Source: Arthrobotrys musiformis (taxonomy: Eukaryota; Ascomycota; Orbiliomycetes; Orbiliales; Orbiliaceae). Taken from it: 64,000 bases of DNA. The position numbers and the translations under genes were made by a program. Positions 11,401 through 21,530 of this stretch are shown in pieces. The DNA lies in contig JAVHJL010000005.1 of the NCBI GenBank assembly GCA_036971715.1, positions 1,116,001 to 1,180,000 on the forward strand, given 5' to 3'. Numbering within the stretch: position 1 is the stretch's first letter; each line of letters opens with the position of its first letter. The notes under the pieces are model-generated. The model did not search any database. It was not told the DNA's origin and saw only the letters and a program-made list of their open reading frames with translations.

Positions 11401-13815
11401 ATGAACGACCCAGGCAGCTCACACCACAAATTCGTCCGCAACTTCAAATCCCTAACCCGCGACGATGTATCCATAGTCGGCGGCAAAAACTCCTCACTGG
11501 GGGAGATGATCGGTGCCCTCAGCCAAAAGGGCATCCTCGTGCCCCCAGGCTTCGGCACAACCGCCGACTGCTACTGGCACTACATCGACTCCAACAACAT
11601 CAGATCGAAAATATCCACTCTAATCTCAGAATGGCAGGCCGAGAAGGCAACACTCAAAGAAACAGGACAGGCTTGTAGGAATTTATTCCTCCGCGGCGAC
11701 TGGCCGTCCGATGCTGCCGCCGCGATCGCAAGTTCGTACGTAGAACTCTCTACCAAAGCCGGCATTGAGAACCTGGCCGTCGCTGTGAGATCCAGTGCTA
11801 CGGCCGAAGATCTCCCGGATGCGAGCTTTGCGGGGCAACAGGAGACTTTTCTGAATATCTCTGGGATCGATGCGCTTCTTAATGCGTGCCGTCGGTGTTA
11901 TGCGTCGCTTTTCACGGATAGAGCTATTAGTTATCGCCAAACGAAGGGGTTTGATCATATGAAGGTTGCTTTATCCATTGGGATCCAACGTATGGTCCGG
12001 TCCGACGCTGGAGGGTCAGGGGTCATGTTCTCCATCGACACGGAAAGCGGATTTCATAAGGTCGTTCTGATCAATGCCGCCTGGGGTCTCGGTGAGAATG
12101 TCGTCCAAGGCACCGTCGATCCGGACGAATACCAAGTTTTCAAACCACTCTTGGCGGATGCGATGACCGTTCCTATTATTCAGAAGAAACTGGGAGGTAA
12201 GGATGTCAAAATGATATATGGCGATGAGCGGACGCCCACCCGTAACGTCCCGACGTCTAAGGCCGAGCGGGCGGCGTATGTTCTAACCGACCAGGAGATC
12301 CTTCACCTCGGCCGCTGGGCTTGTATCATCGAGGGACACTACAAGTGCCCCATGGATATAGAGTGGGCAAAGGACGGAATTACTGGACAATTATTCATCG
12401 TCCAGGCCCGTCCTGAGACCGTTCGATCCCGCCGAGCAGCTGGAATATTCCAGACCTTCAAGGTCGGCAAACACGGGAAAACCCTTGTGACCGGTCTCTC
12501 CATTGGTGCCGCAGCGGTTTCTGGCCGCCTGTGTCTAATCGAGAGTGCTAAGGATATTTCCAAGTTCATCGATGGGTCTATCTTGGTCACCAAAACGACG
12601 GATCCCGATTGGGTTCCAATAATGAAAAGAGCGGCGGCCATCATCACCGACCACGGCGGCCGCACTTCCCATGCCGCGATCGTTAGCAGAGAGTTGGGCG
12701 TTCCAGCAGTCGTCGGCACCCGCAATGCAACCTTCCTACTCCACACGGGCCAAGATGTCACCGTCTCTTGCGCCGAGGGAGATAACGGATTCGTCTACGA
12801 CGGCATCTCAGAAATAAAATCCGAAACGGTAGACGTAACCCACCTCCAACCGACCAAAACCAAAGTTATGCTCAACCTCGCCAATCCAGCATCCGCCTTC
12901 CGATGGTGGCAGCTACCAGCCGACGGCATAGGTCTCGCACGGATGGAATTCGTCGTCAGCAACGCCATCCAGATCCATCCAATGGCCCTCGTGCATTTCG
13001 ATAAAATCAAGGACCAAGCGGTAAAAGACCAGATTGAGGAACTCACGGTTGGGTACGCCCAAAAACCGGACTACTTTGTTGAGAAGCTATCCCGGGGCCT
13101 CGCCACCCTCTGCGCCGCGGTTTATCCCAAACCGGCCATTATCCGAATGAGCGACTTCAAAACAAACGAATATGCCAACCTCATCGGCGGTTCCGAATTC
13201 GAGCCCAACGAAGAAAACCCCATGATCGGTTTCCGAGGCGCATCGAGGTATTACTCGCCATTATACCGAGAAGGCTTCGACCTCGAATGCAGAGCCATCA
13301 TGCGCCTACGAGAAGACATGGGCTTCAACAACGCCGTCGTAATGATCCCATTCTGCAGAACGATCAATGAAGCAAAGAAAGTTCTTCACGTCATGGGTGA
13401 GAACGGACTCGTTCGTAGAGAAGAGAGTGGATTGGAGGTATACGTCATGTGCGAAATCCCGTCAAATGTCATTCTAGCCAAAGAGTTCACCCAACATTTC
13501 GACGGCTTCTCCATCGGTTCCAATGATTTGACACAGTTGACCCTGGGTATCGATCGCGATTCCGGTGAATTATCAGATCTCTTCGATGAGCAGGATGAGG
13601 CCGTCAAGTGGATGATTTCAAACGTCATAACCGAGGCGCGGAAAGCGGGAAGGAAGATCGGGTTGTGCGGGCAGGCGCCGAGCGATCATCCCGAGTTTGC
13701 GGATTTCCTTGTTAATGCTGGCATCAACTCGATATCTGTAAGTCCGGATAGTTTTGTGGAGGTGAAGAAGTATGTTGTCGCGGCGGAGCGCCGCGGCGCC
13801 CATGTGAAGTCTTGA
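11401..13815 (+). CDS. Phosphoenolpyruvate synthase (pyruvate, water dikinase), bacterial type (804 aa)
   Basis: A single uninterrupted exon. The enzyme makes PEP, AMP and phosphate from pyruvate, ATP and water, bypassing pyruvate carboxylase/PEPCK. All three domains are present in order: an N-terminal ATP-grasp pyruvate-phosphate dikinase domain (about 15-345, with VGGKNSSLGEM and VRSSATAEDLPDASFAGQ), a swivelling phosphohistidine domain with the catalytic histidine in GGRTSHAAIV (H424), and a C-terminal PEP/pyruvate-binding barrel with MCEIPSN (683-689), GSNDLTQ (706-712) and the catalytic cysteine in GLCGQAP (C756). Length and spacing match bacterial PpsA, so it looks functional. Bacterial-type PpsA is not part of standard fungal gluconeogenesis. 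Together with the lack of introns beside a nine-exon gene, this suggests ancient transfer from bacteria (inference). No targeting sequence is evident, so it is probably cytosolic. Confidence 0.92.
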   Translation: MNDPGSSHHKFVRNFKSLTRDDVSIVGGKNSSLGEMIGALSQKGILVPPGFGTTADCYWHYIDSNNIRSKISTLISEWQAEKATLKETGQACRNLFLRGDWPSDAAAAIASSYVELSTKAGIENLAVAVRSSATAEDLPDASFAGQQETFLNISGIDALLNACRRCYASLFTDRAISYRQTKGFDHMKVALSIGIQRMVRSDAGGSGVMFSIDTESGFHKVVLINAAWGLGENVVQGTVDPDEYQVFKPLLADAMTVPIIQKKLGGKDVKMIYGDERTPTRNVPTSKAERAAYVLTDQEILHLGRWACIIEGHYKCPMDIEWAKDGITGQLFIVQARPETVRSRRAAGIFQTFKVGKHGKTLVTGLSIGAAAVSGRLCLIESAKDISKFIDGSILVTKTTDPDWVPIMKRAAAIITDHGGRTSHAAIVSRELGVPAVVGTRNATFLLHTGQDVTVSCAEGDNGFVYDGISEIKSETVDVTHLQPTKTKVMLNLANPASAFRWWQLPADGIGLARMEFVVSNAIQIHPMALVHFDKIKDQAVKDQIEELTVGYAQKPDYFVEKLSRGLATLCAAVYPKPAIIRMSDFKTNEYANLIGGSEFEPNEENPMIGFRGASRYYSPLYREGFDLECRAIMRLREDMGFNNAVVMIPFCRTINEAKKVLHVMGENGLVRREESGLEVYVMCEIPSNVILAKEFTQHFDGFSIGSNDLTQLTLGIDRDSGELSDLFDEQDEAVKWMISNVITEARKAGRKIGLCGQAPSDHPEFADFLVNAGINSISVSPDSFVEVKKYVVAAERRGAHVKS

Positions 13816-14635
13816 CGCACGATTCTAGGGCGCTCATGTTGTCTGTTCGAGATTGTGTGTATTTATCCACGTGTATTTATATGGATGGTTTTCCGGGACC
13901 TCGTTATTTAATGTCAGTTTGGACTTCGAGATCATCGCGATTGGCGGCTTGAACGTTTCGACATCCCCTTCTAAAAGTGTTGCACGCGTGGTATATTTGG
14001 CAGCATTGATCTTGATGACAACACAGGCTGTGTCTAGCGTCGAGGCTCACTCATGGAAAGGATCAAGCGCCAAGATTTGTGTGCAATCCTGGTTTCGGAC
14101 TAAACCGGGGCTTAGGCCAATTATTCTTAATGCCGAGTAGCTCCGAGTACTCCTAACTGCTCAACCAATCTGCAACAGCTGGTCCCATAGACAACGCGGT
14201 ATATCGAGATCTCGTAGCGAAAAGATGTCGAAATAAACATGGTCCCGGTCTACTAGTTCTCTGTCTGTAAACTTAGGGAGTTACTTGAAGCTACCGAACT
14301 TCTCAGGCCTAGTCGCTCAATCCAGTCCTCCCGCGCGAAAACCAGCAAAAGGAAGTGCACAGCCGCATGATGTCCATAACACCTCTAATCCGCGCGGTTA
14401 GATGCCACGATATGCTCAGGACTATCTTGGATCTACGATCTGATAGCTGGTTTTGCCCACAAAATCCACCTCACCCAATCCGATCGAGAAAAATGGACAC
14501 ATACGATCATAAAACAATCACCATCCTCCCAGGGCACGCGGGAATACTACTTCACTAACACCCCCCAAAGTCTACAATCGGTGCCTACCGACTATAACTT
14601 CACTCTCTATATATAAATCCCACCACGTTGCCACA
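13816..14635. other. Intergenic, no gene seen
   Basis: The region after the PEP synthase stop holds only short frames without motifs. Its right end carries the promoter of the following gene. Confidence 0.5.
14608..14617 (+). promoter_or_regulatory. TATA box-like sequence
   Basis: TATATATAAA-type sequence in TCTATATATAAATCC. It lies only about 20 nt before the ATG at 14636, which is closer than usual, so either transcription starts very near the ATG or translation begins at a downstream in-frame ATG (14714 or 14723). Confidence 0.4.
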
Positions 14636-15699
14636 ATGCCCTCATTCCGGACGGATGCCATTGTCGAAGCGATCCAGCGGATCCTCGATGTTCCTCGGAC
14701 GGATCGTAATTCCATGGTTACGATGGAGATTATACAGCCCGAAGAGGCGCGTGAGGCGTATATGGAACTATGTCGTCCGCATGACGATGAGATGGAGCCT
14801 AGGAATTTCAGGTATGCTCTCTTGGGTTATGGCTGTAAGCCTGAGGTAGTCGGAGGAGACGGGCAGTGGGTGTACTGGTACACTCAGCAGCTGTCTGCCT
14901 GGACAACTTCAGCTTGGATCCGATTATCCGTATATTCGTCACTGCTGACCGCCGAGTAGATTCTCCTTTGACAGCTTGACGAAGACTTTAACAGTCGTGA
15001 TCCCCAATGCAATCCATCAAGTCCCAGTAGTATGGCTCAACTCCGAACTCCACCGCAACTGGAGCAAGATTGTACCAGGTGCACACTTTAACGACTTCGA
15101 GTGCTTCGGCGGGTTAAGTCCGTCTTTCCCCCTTATATGCTCCGCACTTCGTCAACTGACTTGTTTCACAGCCTTTGCATCCTTCACCGGGCCCTATACA
15201 TATAGCATCAAAGAACCGGACGGAATGATCCGAATCCTCGGCCAGTATTGGCCATCTGTAGTGATGGAAGTCGGATGGAGGGAACAACTCGTGAGACTAA
15301 AATACGACCGCGACTTATGGTTCCGCGGGAGCCAAGGGGCGGTGAGGGTGGTCATAATCGTCAAGTTCTCGAAAACAGCAACGGGGGTGAAGGGTTTACT
15401 GGAGATTACGACGCCGAATCTTAATGGGGAGTATACTGTGCAGAAGAGGGTTAGTAAAACATCTTTCCGCACGAGCTTGGTGGATTTGGTAACTAACACA
15501 TTGCACGCAGAGTATTTGGCCTGAAAACGAAGAGGAAGATCCGTATATTTTTCTCAGGGATGTTTACGGTCCTTATCGCCCCGAAAACTGTGAATTTGCT
15601 GAGGATTTCAAGCTTCCATTGAGGATGGCGACTCTACGAGCGGAGGCGAGGGTTCATTTGGAGAATTTGGATCTTGTTCCTATGGCGAGGCTTGCATGA
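14636..15699 (+). CDS. Unrecognised fungal protein (279 aa, 3 exons)
   Basis: The model joins 14636-14811, 14975-15449 and 15511-15699. The last intron (GTTAGT...GCAG) is secure because it restores the frame and the downstream exon ends in a stop after MARLA. The first intron is 163 nt and less certain. I do not recognise the family. The central part contains VVMEVGWREQL followed about 25 residues later by VRVVIIVKF, an arrangement I associate loosely with a class of fungal hypothetical proteins of possible restriction-endonuclease-like fold; that is a guess. The C-terminal exon is acidic (ENEEEDPY). No signal peptide or membrane segment is seen. A splice-like pair at 15113-15171 (GTTAAGT...CACAG with a branch-like CTGAC) would break the frame and is not used in this model. 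Confidence 0.5.
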
Positions 15700-16327
15700 T
15701 CTGGTTTCTGTCCTTAGGGTTGGTTTTCATCTTGGATTTTGCATTCTGCTGGAGATATATATTTGTCTCCGACGCACTGCACGGGGACATTATGAGGGGA
15801 GGGTATCATCGAAAGTATAATATTGTGTATGAGAAAGTAATGATAATAATAATCCTATCGAAGTACATACTCCAGCACAGCGAAGGTCTCGAAGTTTTCT
15901 AAGTTCGCAAATGCCTTTGAGTTTTGGGGGGAAATTAGATTATGACCATAAACGGAAATGAAATTATGAGCGCGACTGTCCTCAGACGCGAGCCCGTGTT
16001 CACGACCCTTCTGAGGCTGGTGCCATCATGAGGCTGGTATGGAGTGTGGCTATAACACATAAAAGGGGGTTGGTAATATCATGATGTTGCGCCTCCTCGC
16101 GCTGTTCTGGGGCTGGAGACTTCAAAAAAAAATCGTGGAAAATCCGCAGAAGTGAGGCTAGTGATGCCTCATCATACGAGACCTCTTCGAAGGCTCAATT
16201 TTTGCGGGTCCCCTCTCCAAAAAACTATGCTCAACCCCGTTTCCATGGCTAATTTCGCGCATCACCAGCTGGATCCATGGTGTTTGGCCCAATTTTGGTG
16301 GGATCGGGCGCATTGTGGTTGAATCCA

Positions 16328-16640
16328 AAGTGCCATTCCCCTGTGCCAAAAAAGTGCCGGAAGTGCCATTATCCGCGAAAAAAAAGTGGTCCTCGAGCGG
16401 GGATTCAAGGCAGTGCCGGAGGTGTGCCACTCTTGAAAAATGGCAAAATGCCAAGGACAACGCAAAAAGCAAAAGTGGCACTTATGGCACTTATGGCACT
16501 CCGAAATTTTGGAAAATCGGGGGTCGTAAATTTGCTGAGGATTTGGGAAATAATGGCACTGGCGACTCTGCCTGCCCACAGGTCATTGCGGCACCCTTCT
16601 TCTTTGGCACCTTGGATTTTTTGGTCTTTGGCAGTGTGGA
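16328..16640. repeat. Cluster of GTGCCA / TGGCAC motifs
   Basis: Roughly a dozen copies of GTGCC(A/G) lie in the left part (about 16328-16430) and ATGGCAC/TTGGCA in the right part (about 16440-16640), including a perfect short tandem of TTATGGCAC at about 16480-16500. The two motifs are reverse complements, so the block is loosely inverted about its centre. Overlapping frames on both strands are open because of this composition and are not called as genes. It lies just left of the transposon. Confidence 0.45.
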
Positions 16641-16894
16641 CTTTGGCCTTCGACCAGCTCTGGTATTATAATAATCAGGAGGTTGGGCACCAGCCTCGTC
16701 CAGCCTCTTCGCCAGCCACACGACACGTGATCTGTGAGAGATTGCCATTCTCTGGCCATGATTTTTTTTTGGCCATGGGTTCGCTCTAGACCATGGTAAC
16801 ACAGTTTGGCTGCAATTCAGGAAAGCCCACTGTGGAGGACGAAGTATCAATTGGTCTCGTTCCCAGACGTCACAAAGGGATGCCTCACTTTGTT

Positions 16895-16912
16895 TGAGTA
16901 TCAATGCGATAC
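16895..16912 (+). repeat. Left inverted-repeat candidate of the transposon
   Basis: TGAGTATCAATGCGATAC; itself a near palindrome with arms GTATC and GATAC. It is paired with 21531-21548 in inverted orientation. Confidence 0.5.
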
Positions 16913-17584
16913 TTAATCAAACCATATAATTTATCGTAGGTCCAGTCAATTGCTCGATGTAATTCCTGTATCTCGACGGAATATTGAACTTCTAGCGAGG
17001 AGTGTGTTACAGTCGAGTCCGGCTGCGAGGTTTGGGTTGGTCTTGGGGTGCAACACGAAGTCCAGTTTGGGGCTTTTGGGGTTTGTGAGAAAGTGTGGTG
17101 TCGAGGTGCTATGAATTAAATGGTAGAGAGATTAGATCTTTAAGATAATCTAATCTGGGCTAATCTGATCGACCGAGGCCTCAACAATGCTCTTGCTGGA
17201 GCGAACTGGCGAAGGGCTCGATGGTCGGCCAACACTAGCCCAGAAAAGGTGTTGAGCAATTGGGTCACGTGGCTTTACGCGTTGGCGAACGCGCTGCGAC
17301 TTCACCCCTGTCACCTGACTTCACTGTTGGTTGGATGCTGCGACACCACTTTCCTATCTCACCTCCACACCTCTCTCCTCCATCGACATCAACATCGCCA
17401 TCGCCATCGCCATCGACGATGATGAACGAGACATCGCAATTGATACCTACCCGACCCCTCATCATCCTACGCCCCTCTTGACCATCTCTACGACCTGGGA
17501 TCCGAGTTTCTCTCCCCTGTCAACCTTCGTTTCTCCCCTCCTGGGCTGAGCTGCGGCGTCAACCACGATCGCAACAGCATCGCA

Positions 17585-17593
17585 TCTATATAA
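17585..17593 (+). promoter_or_regulatory. TATA box of the Myb-like gene
   Basis: CTATATAAA sits about 105 nt before the ATG at 17696, a normal spacing for a fungal TATA promoter, and is followed by a C-rich leader. Confidence 0.5.
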
Positions 17594-17695
17594 ACACTGA
17601 CCTAGACACTTATATAACGACTTCGTAAGCCATACCATCACCTCCCTACCAGATTACAGAAACTAACACCTAGACCCCCCTCAGCAACCCCCAAA

Positions 17696-19894
17696 ATGCC
17701 TCCCCCAAAACCCCCATCCTCCACCTCCACCACCACCAAAAAGTCCTCAAAACCCCAACCCCAAGAAGACGACAACACCTCCAACATCCGCTGGACCAAA
17801 GCCCTAGAACTCGCCCTCTCAAGCCGAATGCTGGACGAATACAACTCAAAATACATCGCCAACAAAGCCGCCACCTCCAAAAAATGGGCGTCGGAAATAG
17901 GAATCATCGATGCCGACCCGCGCGGGAAAAAGACGAAACACCATATCACGAAAATGGTCCAGGATTGGAAGAAAACGTGGGATTGGTCGCAGGGGACCGG
18001 GAGGGGTGATCTGGAGAAGGATGATTGTGAGGTTGTGAGTCTTGAACAGCAGTGTATTGAGAAATGTCACTATTTCAAAGCGCTGTTGCCGGTTTTTGGG
18101 AATAGTTCGTCTGTGCAGCCGTCTGCGCAGTTGACGAGTACCGGGAGGATCTCTACGGCCTCGGTAGGGTCATCGCAGGTTGGGGGTGGGAGCCAAAGGC
18201 AGGCTGCTGAGGCTGAAGCAGAGGCCGACGCTGAGGCCGAGGAAGAAGAAGAGGATGAGGATGAAGAGGAGGAAGAAAATGAGGTAGCCGAGTGGCGCGA
18301 TAGTGACGACGAAGACCAGGCTTCCAAGGGCGGCGACGAGGAAGAAGGCGATGATCAACGAACCCGTCCGAAGAAGGCTCCGTCCAAAGGAGCCGCTTCA
18401 CAAGACTCGGTCTCACGATCAGGCTCTGCTACTCCCCGGCAGTATACAAACTCGGCCGTCACCCCCTCAAAACCCTTCCTCAACAGTCTCCGCCAAGGGA
18501 AAAGAATGTCAGCCATCGATGAGATGCGAGCTATGATACAAGCTCCGGTCGAGGCGCAAAAAGCGAAATACGAAGCCAAGGTGGCAATCGCCAAATCGGA
18601 GCTGGACAAGGAGAAAGCGCAGAAGGAACACGAGATCAGGATGGCGCGTTTGGGTATACTGCAAAAAGAGCAGGAACGTTCTCACGAGATAGCTATTCTG
18701 AACGCCAAGGCTGAAATTGAACACTACAACGCCGAAATCGAAAGGTTGAAGCTGAAGCGGTCCATGGGGCTGGACCTCACCGATGATGAAAAGAATTTTA
18801 TCTGCCAGCCCGCACCAAAGATGCCTACAATTGCGCCTCCGAAATCTATACTCGATGACCCAGATCTCATCATCATAACCAGCCGCCCGGCCGCAAAACG
18901 ATCTGATTATATTTCAGTCGTCAAGCAGGAACGAGAACCAGAACGGAAGGGTACGAAAAGGAAGGTAGCGCCGGACGCTACCCCGAGTACTACGATCAAC
19001 CTAGAGAGCACGCGCACACCGACTACGACCCAGCGCGGTCAAATCAACGATGTGACACCTACCGTAAAACGCCCCTCGAAGAGGCCGAAGTCTTCGACCG
19101 ACGCGTCGGAGAAACAGTCCGCTGCAGACTCCAATCCAACACCGCAATCTTCGACTCCTACTCCTTCGGACGGCCGTACTTCCCCAGAAATCGAGCCCGT
19201 GTTGGCGAGAATACAGCGGGCGAGTATCACTACGGTCAAAAATAGTGACAAGGGCGGCGAAAAGCCCGGTAACAAGACTGTTACGAAACCCAGTAGAACC
19301 CAACCAGAGCCCCAACCCAACCCACCATATGCTGGCCCATCCCAAACACCTCAACCCCCCACGCCTTCCCAACGTCCACCCTTTGACCCCGGCTACCCTG
19401 ATGAGTTTTACCGCAATTTACACGCAGAAGAAGATGTCCTTTACAACGAAGGGTATCAACGGATGCTCCAAGGCGGCCCCGTTATGATGAACGACGCTTG
19501 GCAGGGACTCGGATACGCCCATAATAAGAACATGTACCGTGATTTCGAGTCCGGTGGGCCCCAGATGTCGAGGCTCCACGGGGAGGACCAGTTGTCAGCA
19601 GATGAACAGGCCTTCCGTCACCACCGCGGTATGTTCTTCAACAGCCCTCACCCTGGTAGATTCACGGGTCCGCGCGCTGGCCATCCACGCCACCCCGCCA
19701 TTGGCCATCATCCGCATCCTATGCAGTATCCTCATCCGTACCACCCGTACCCGCACCCTCAGTCCTTCGGAGAGGGTGTTCAGGCTCCTGTTACCGGTAG
19801 AATCGACTACAGGTCGACCAGCCCGGATACCGTAATCACAGCCGTTTCAGAAAACAGAGCAGAACCAACAGTCGAAGAAATAGCAGAGTCATAA
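17696..19894 (+). CDS. Myb/SANT-like transposon protein (732 aa)
   Basis: Single exon. A Pro/Ser/Lys-rich start is followed by a tryptophan-patterned helical domain at about residues 31-100 (IRWTKALELAL, KKWASEIG, VQDWKKTWDW), typical of the Myb/SANT or trihelix DNA-binding proteins paired with Harbinger transposases. An acidic run of Glu/Asp lies at about 171-225, a basic patch at 221-231, and a long coiled coil at about 271-355 rich in Lys, Glu and Ala. The C-terminal half is disordered and Pro/His-rich, ending with HPHPYHPYPHPQ-like repeats. By analogy with known Harbinger partners it would bring the transposase to the nucleus and to element ends. It is convergent with the transposase. It could also be a host regulator, but its position beside the transposase and inside the inverted repeat argues for the element. 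Confidence 0.7.
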   Translation: MPPPKPPSSTSTTTKKSSKPQPQEDDNTSNIRWTKALELALSSRMLDEYNSKYIANKAATSKKWASEIGIIDADPRGKKTKHHITKMVQDWKKTWDWSQGTGRGDLEKDDCEVVSLEQQCIEKCHYFKALLPVFGNSSSVQPSAQLTSTGRISTASVGSSQVGGGSQRQAAEAEAEADAEAEEEEEDEDEEEEENEVAEWRDSDDEDQASKGGDEEEGDDQRTRPKKAPSKGAASQDSVSRSGSATPRQYTNSAVTPSKPFLNSLRQGKRMSAIDEMRAMIQAPVEAQKAKYEAKVAIAKSELDKEKAQKEHEIRMARLGILQKEQERSHEIAILNAKAEIEHYNAEIERLKLKRSMGLDLTDDEKNFICQPAPKMPTIAPPKSILDDPDLIIITSRPAAKRSDYISVVKQEREPERKGTKRKVAPDATPSTTINLESTRTPTTTQRGQINDVTPTVKRPSKRPKSSTDASEKQSAADSNPTPQSSTPTPSDGRTSPEIEPVLARIQRASITTVKNSDKGGEKPGNKTVTKPSRTQPEPQPNPPYAGPSQTPQPPTPSQRPPFDPGYPDEFYRNLHAEEDVLYNEGYQRMLQGGPVMMNDAWQGLGYAHNKNMYRDFESGGPQMSRLHGEDQLSADEQAFRHHRGMFFNSPHPGRFTGPRAGHPRHPAIGHHPHPMQYPHPYHPYPHPQSFGEGVQAPVTGRIDYRSTSPDTVITAVSENRAEPTVEEIAES

Positions 19895-19940
19895 GCCCAG
19901 AATCCCACGTAATCACCAATTGTATGAATTTTTCTTATAT

Positions 19941-21464
19941 CTATTTCCTTTTTCTTTTTCTTGCATTTTTACCGGCGTTCGAACCCACCAGCATTGCCAT
20001 TTCCTCATCAAAGGCTTCATCTTCGTCTATTACTCTTTGCATTAGCGCCAGGCGTCTTGTATGTCCCCTTCTTTCGTCCTTCGACAATCTAACTAGCAAT
20101 CCCGGGTCGTCGACTTGAGACGGCCCTTCCGCGGCAGCACCAATATATTCTTCATCCCTCTCCCTTTCTTCCTTTAGCACCTCCTCTAGCATCTCGGGAG
20201 TTGGTTCCCATTCGTCGCGGAAGTCCACGAGCATGTTGTGAAGAACGACGCATGCACCGATCCATCGTAGTGCCTCCGAGAGTTTCTCCTGCGAGACGAG
20301 ACGAACGGGGAGTCTCTGTAGTGATCTGAAGCGTAGTTTCAGGATCCCAATCGTGTGTTCTGCTTTAACACGCAGACTTGATAGTTTCCAATTAAACCTC
20401 CTCTGGGCCTTTGGCGGTTTCCCGGATCGGGGTTGTTTGAACGGGATTATCAGCCGTTCATTCAAAGCGTAGCCTTTATCGCCGAGGAGGTACTGGTGTT
20501 GGTTTTTGAAGAATTCGTGTGGGGATTGGTAGAGGTCGGTGACGCGGAAGGCGCGTTGGTCGGAGACGCTGGCGGGGAAGAGGCTGGTGAAGTGGATGAT
20601 TCTGTTTTGATCGTCGCAGACGACGGTGGCGTGTTGGCCGTAGACGTGTTTTCGCATGTTGTAGTAGTTTCTGGCGTCTTCCTTGCCGAAGGCGGGACGG
20701 GTGGCGAAGGGGAACATGGTGCCGTCGATGAAGCCGATGCAGTCCTCCCAGACGCCGAAGTCCTTGGCGCGGAGCCGGGCTTTCATTGCCGTTTGTTCCT
20801 GCGGGGTGGGCCAGCGGACGTAGGTTTGCCAGAGGGACATGAGGGCAGTTGAGATGCGTTGGGTGTAGAGGATTACGGTCCCCTCGCCGACGCCGAATTT
20901 TTGTGCGATTTGGGGCACGTCGTCCAGGCTGCCGTACCTGCGGAGGGCGATTTTGAGTTGGAGTTCCACGGGGGCTTGCGTGGGGGTGAAGATTGGGTTT
21001 TGGGAGATGAGGTTGAGGATTGAGTCGAAGGCGTCGGGGTTCACGCGGAAGTTTTGGCGGAAGCGGCGGGAGTCGAGGTTTGGGACCACGGAGAGGTAGA
21101 AGGCGCGGGATTTGGGGAGGGGCAGACGGGGGGCGATGTAGCGTTCTGATTTTAGGAGGTGGAGGAGGTGGGGGTTTGTGATTATCGTGCGGGTGATTGA
21201 TTCGTCTGAGGAGGCTGATTCGTCTGAGGAAGATGAGGATGAGGATGAGGAGGAGATTGAGGATGGGGGGGGAGGGGGGTCATTCTCGTCGTTGTTGGCG
21301 GTGCGTTCGAGGCGCTTGGTGTGCTTGTCCTGCAGCTTGACGTAGGCTTCCAGCGTGCGGGGGACGTGCTTGAGGAATTGCTGGCCGGTGCTGCGGTTGA
21401 GCTCGGCGGCGAGTTGGTCGGTGTACCAGTCCAGCAACTCGCTGCGGACGCTGTCTCGTGGCAT
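19941..21464 (-). CDS. PIF/Harbinger DDE transposase (HARBI1-like, 507 aa)
   Basis: Single exon and intact. The N-terminal 110 residues include a Ser-rich stretch (about 69-89). A helix-turn-helix follows at about 185-204 (IAQKFGVGEGTVILY), and then the DDE_4 nuclease domain. The catalytic acids are all visible: D247 in FIDGT, D329 in LLGDKGY and E369 in VKAEHTIG. The family hallmark helix LRWIGACVVLHNMLVDF closes the domain. The C-terminus is acidic with a basic tail (KNARKRKRK) that could act as a nuclear localisation signal. The enzyme cuts and pastes the element through TIR recognition. All catalytic residues are conserved and there is no frameshift, so it is potentially active or kept under selection as a host gene. 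Confidence 0.92.
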   Translation of the reverse strand: MPRDSVRSELLDWYTDQLAAELNRSTGQQFLKHVPRTLEAYVKLQDKHTKRLERTANNDENDPPPPPSSISSSSSSSSSSDESASSDESITRTIITNPHLLHLLKSERYIAPRLPLPKSRAFYLSVVPNLDSRRFRQNFRVNPDAFDSILNLISQNPIFTPTQAPVELQLKIALRRYGSLDDVPQIAQKFGVGEGTVILYTQRISTALMSLWQTYVRWPTPQEQTAMKARLRAKDFGVWEDCIGFIDGTMFPFATRPAFGKEDARNYYNMRKHVYGQHATVVCDDQNRIIHFTSLFPASVSDQRAFRVTDLYQSPHEFFKNQHQYLLGDKGYALNERLIIPFKQPRSGKPPKAQRRFNWKLSSLRVKAEHTIGILKLRFRSLQRLPVRLVSQEKLSEALRWIGACVVLHNMLVDFRDEWEPTPEMLEEVLKEERERDEEYIGAAAEGPSQVDDPGLLVRLSKDERRGHTRRLALMQRVIDEDEAFDEEMAMLVGSNAGKNARKRKRK

Positions 21465-21530
21465 CGTGGTGGTTGCCCGGTGGTGATGGATGTTGCGAGG
21501 GAGAGGGGGGTGGTCACCGCGTCGGGACGC

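Noticed and set aside
15113..15171. Perfect-looking intron (GTTAAGT, CTGAC branch, CACAG) in the unrecognised gene
   Set aside because: Its length of 59 nt breaks the frame, and only the unspliced reading joins the upstream and downstream coding segments.
16277..16904. Overlapping frames of 105-170 residues on both strands
   Set aside because: They arise from the GTGCCA/TGGCAC-rich block and have no motif or start/stop logic.
20433..20852. Plus-strand frame of 139 residues rich in Val, Glu and Gly
   Set aside because: It is the shadow of the transposase gene on the other strand.
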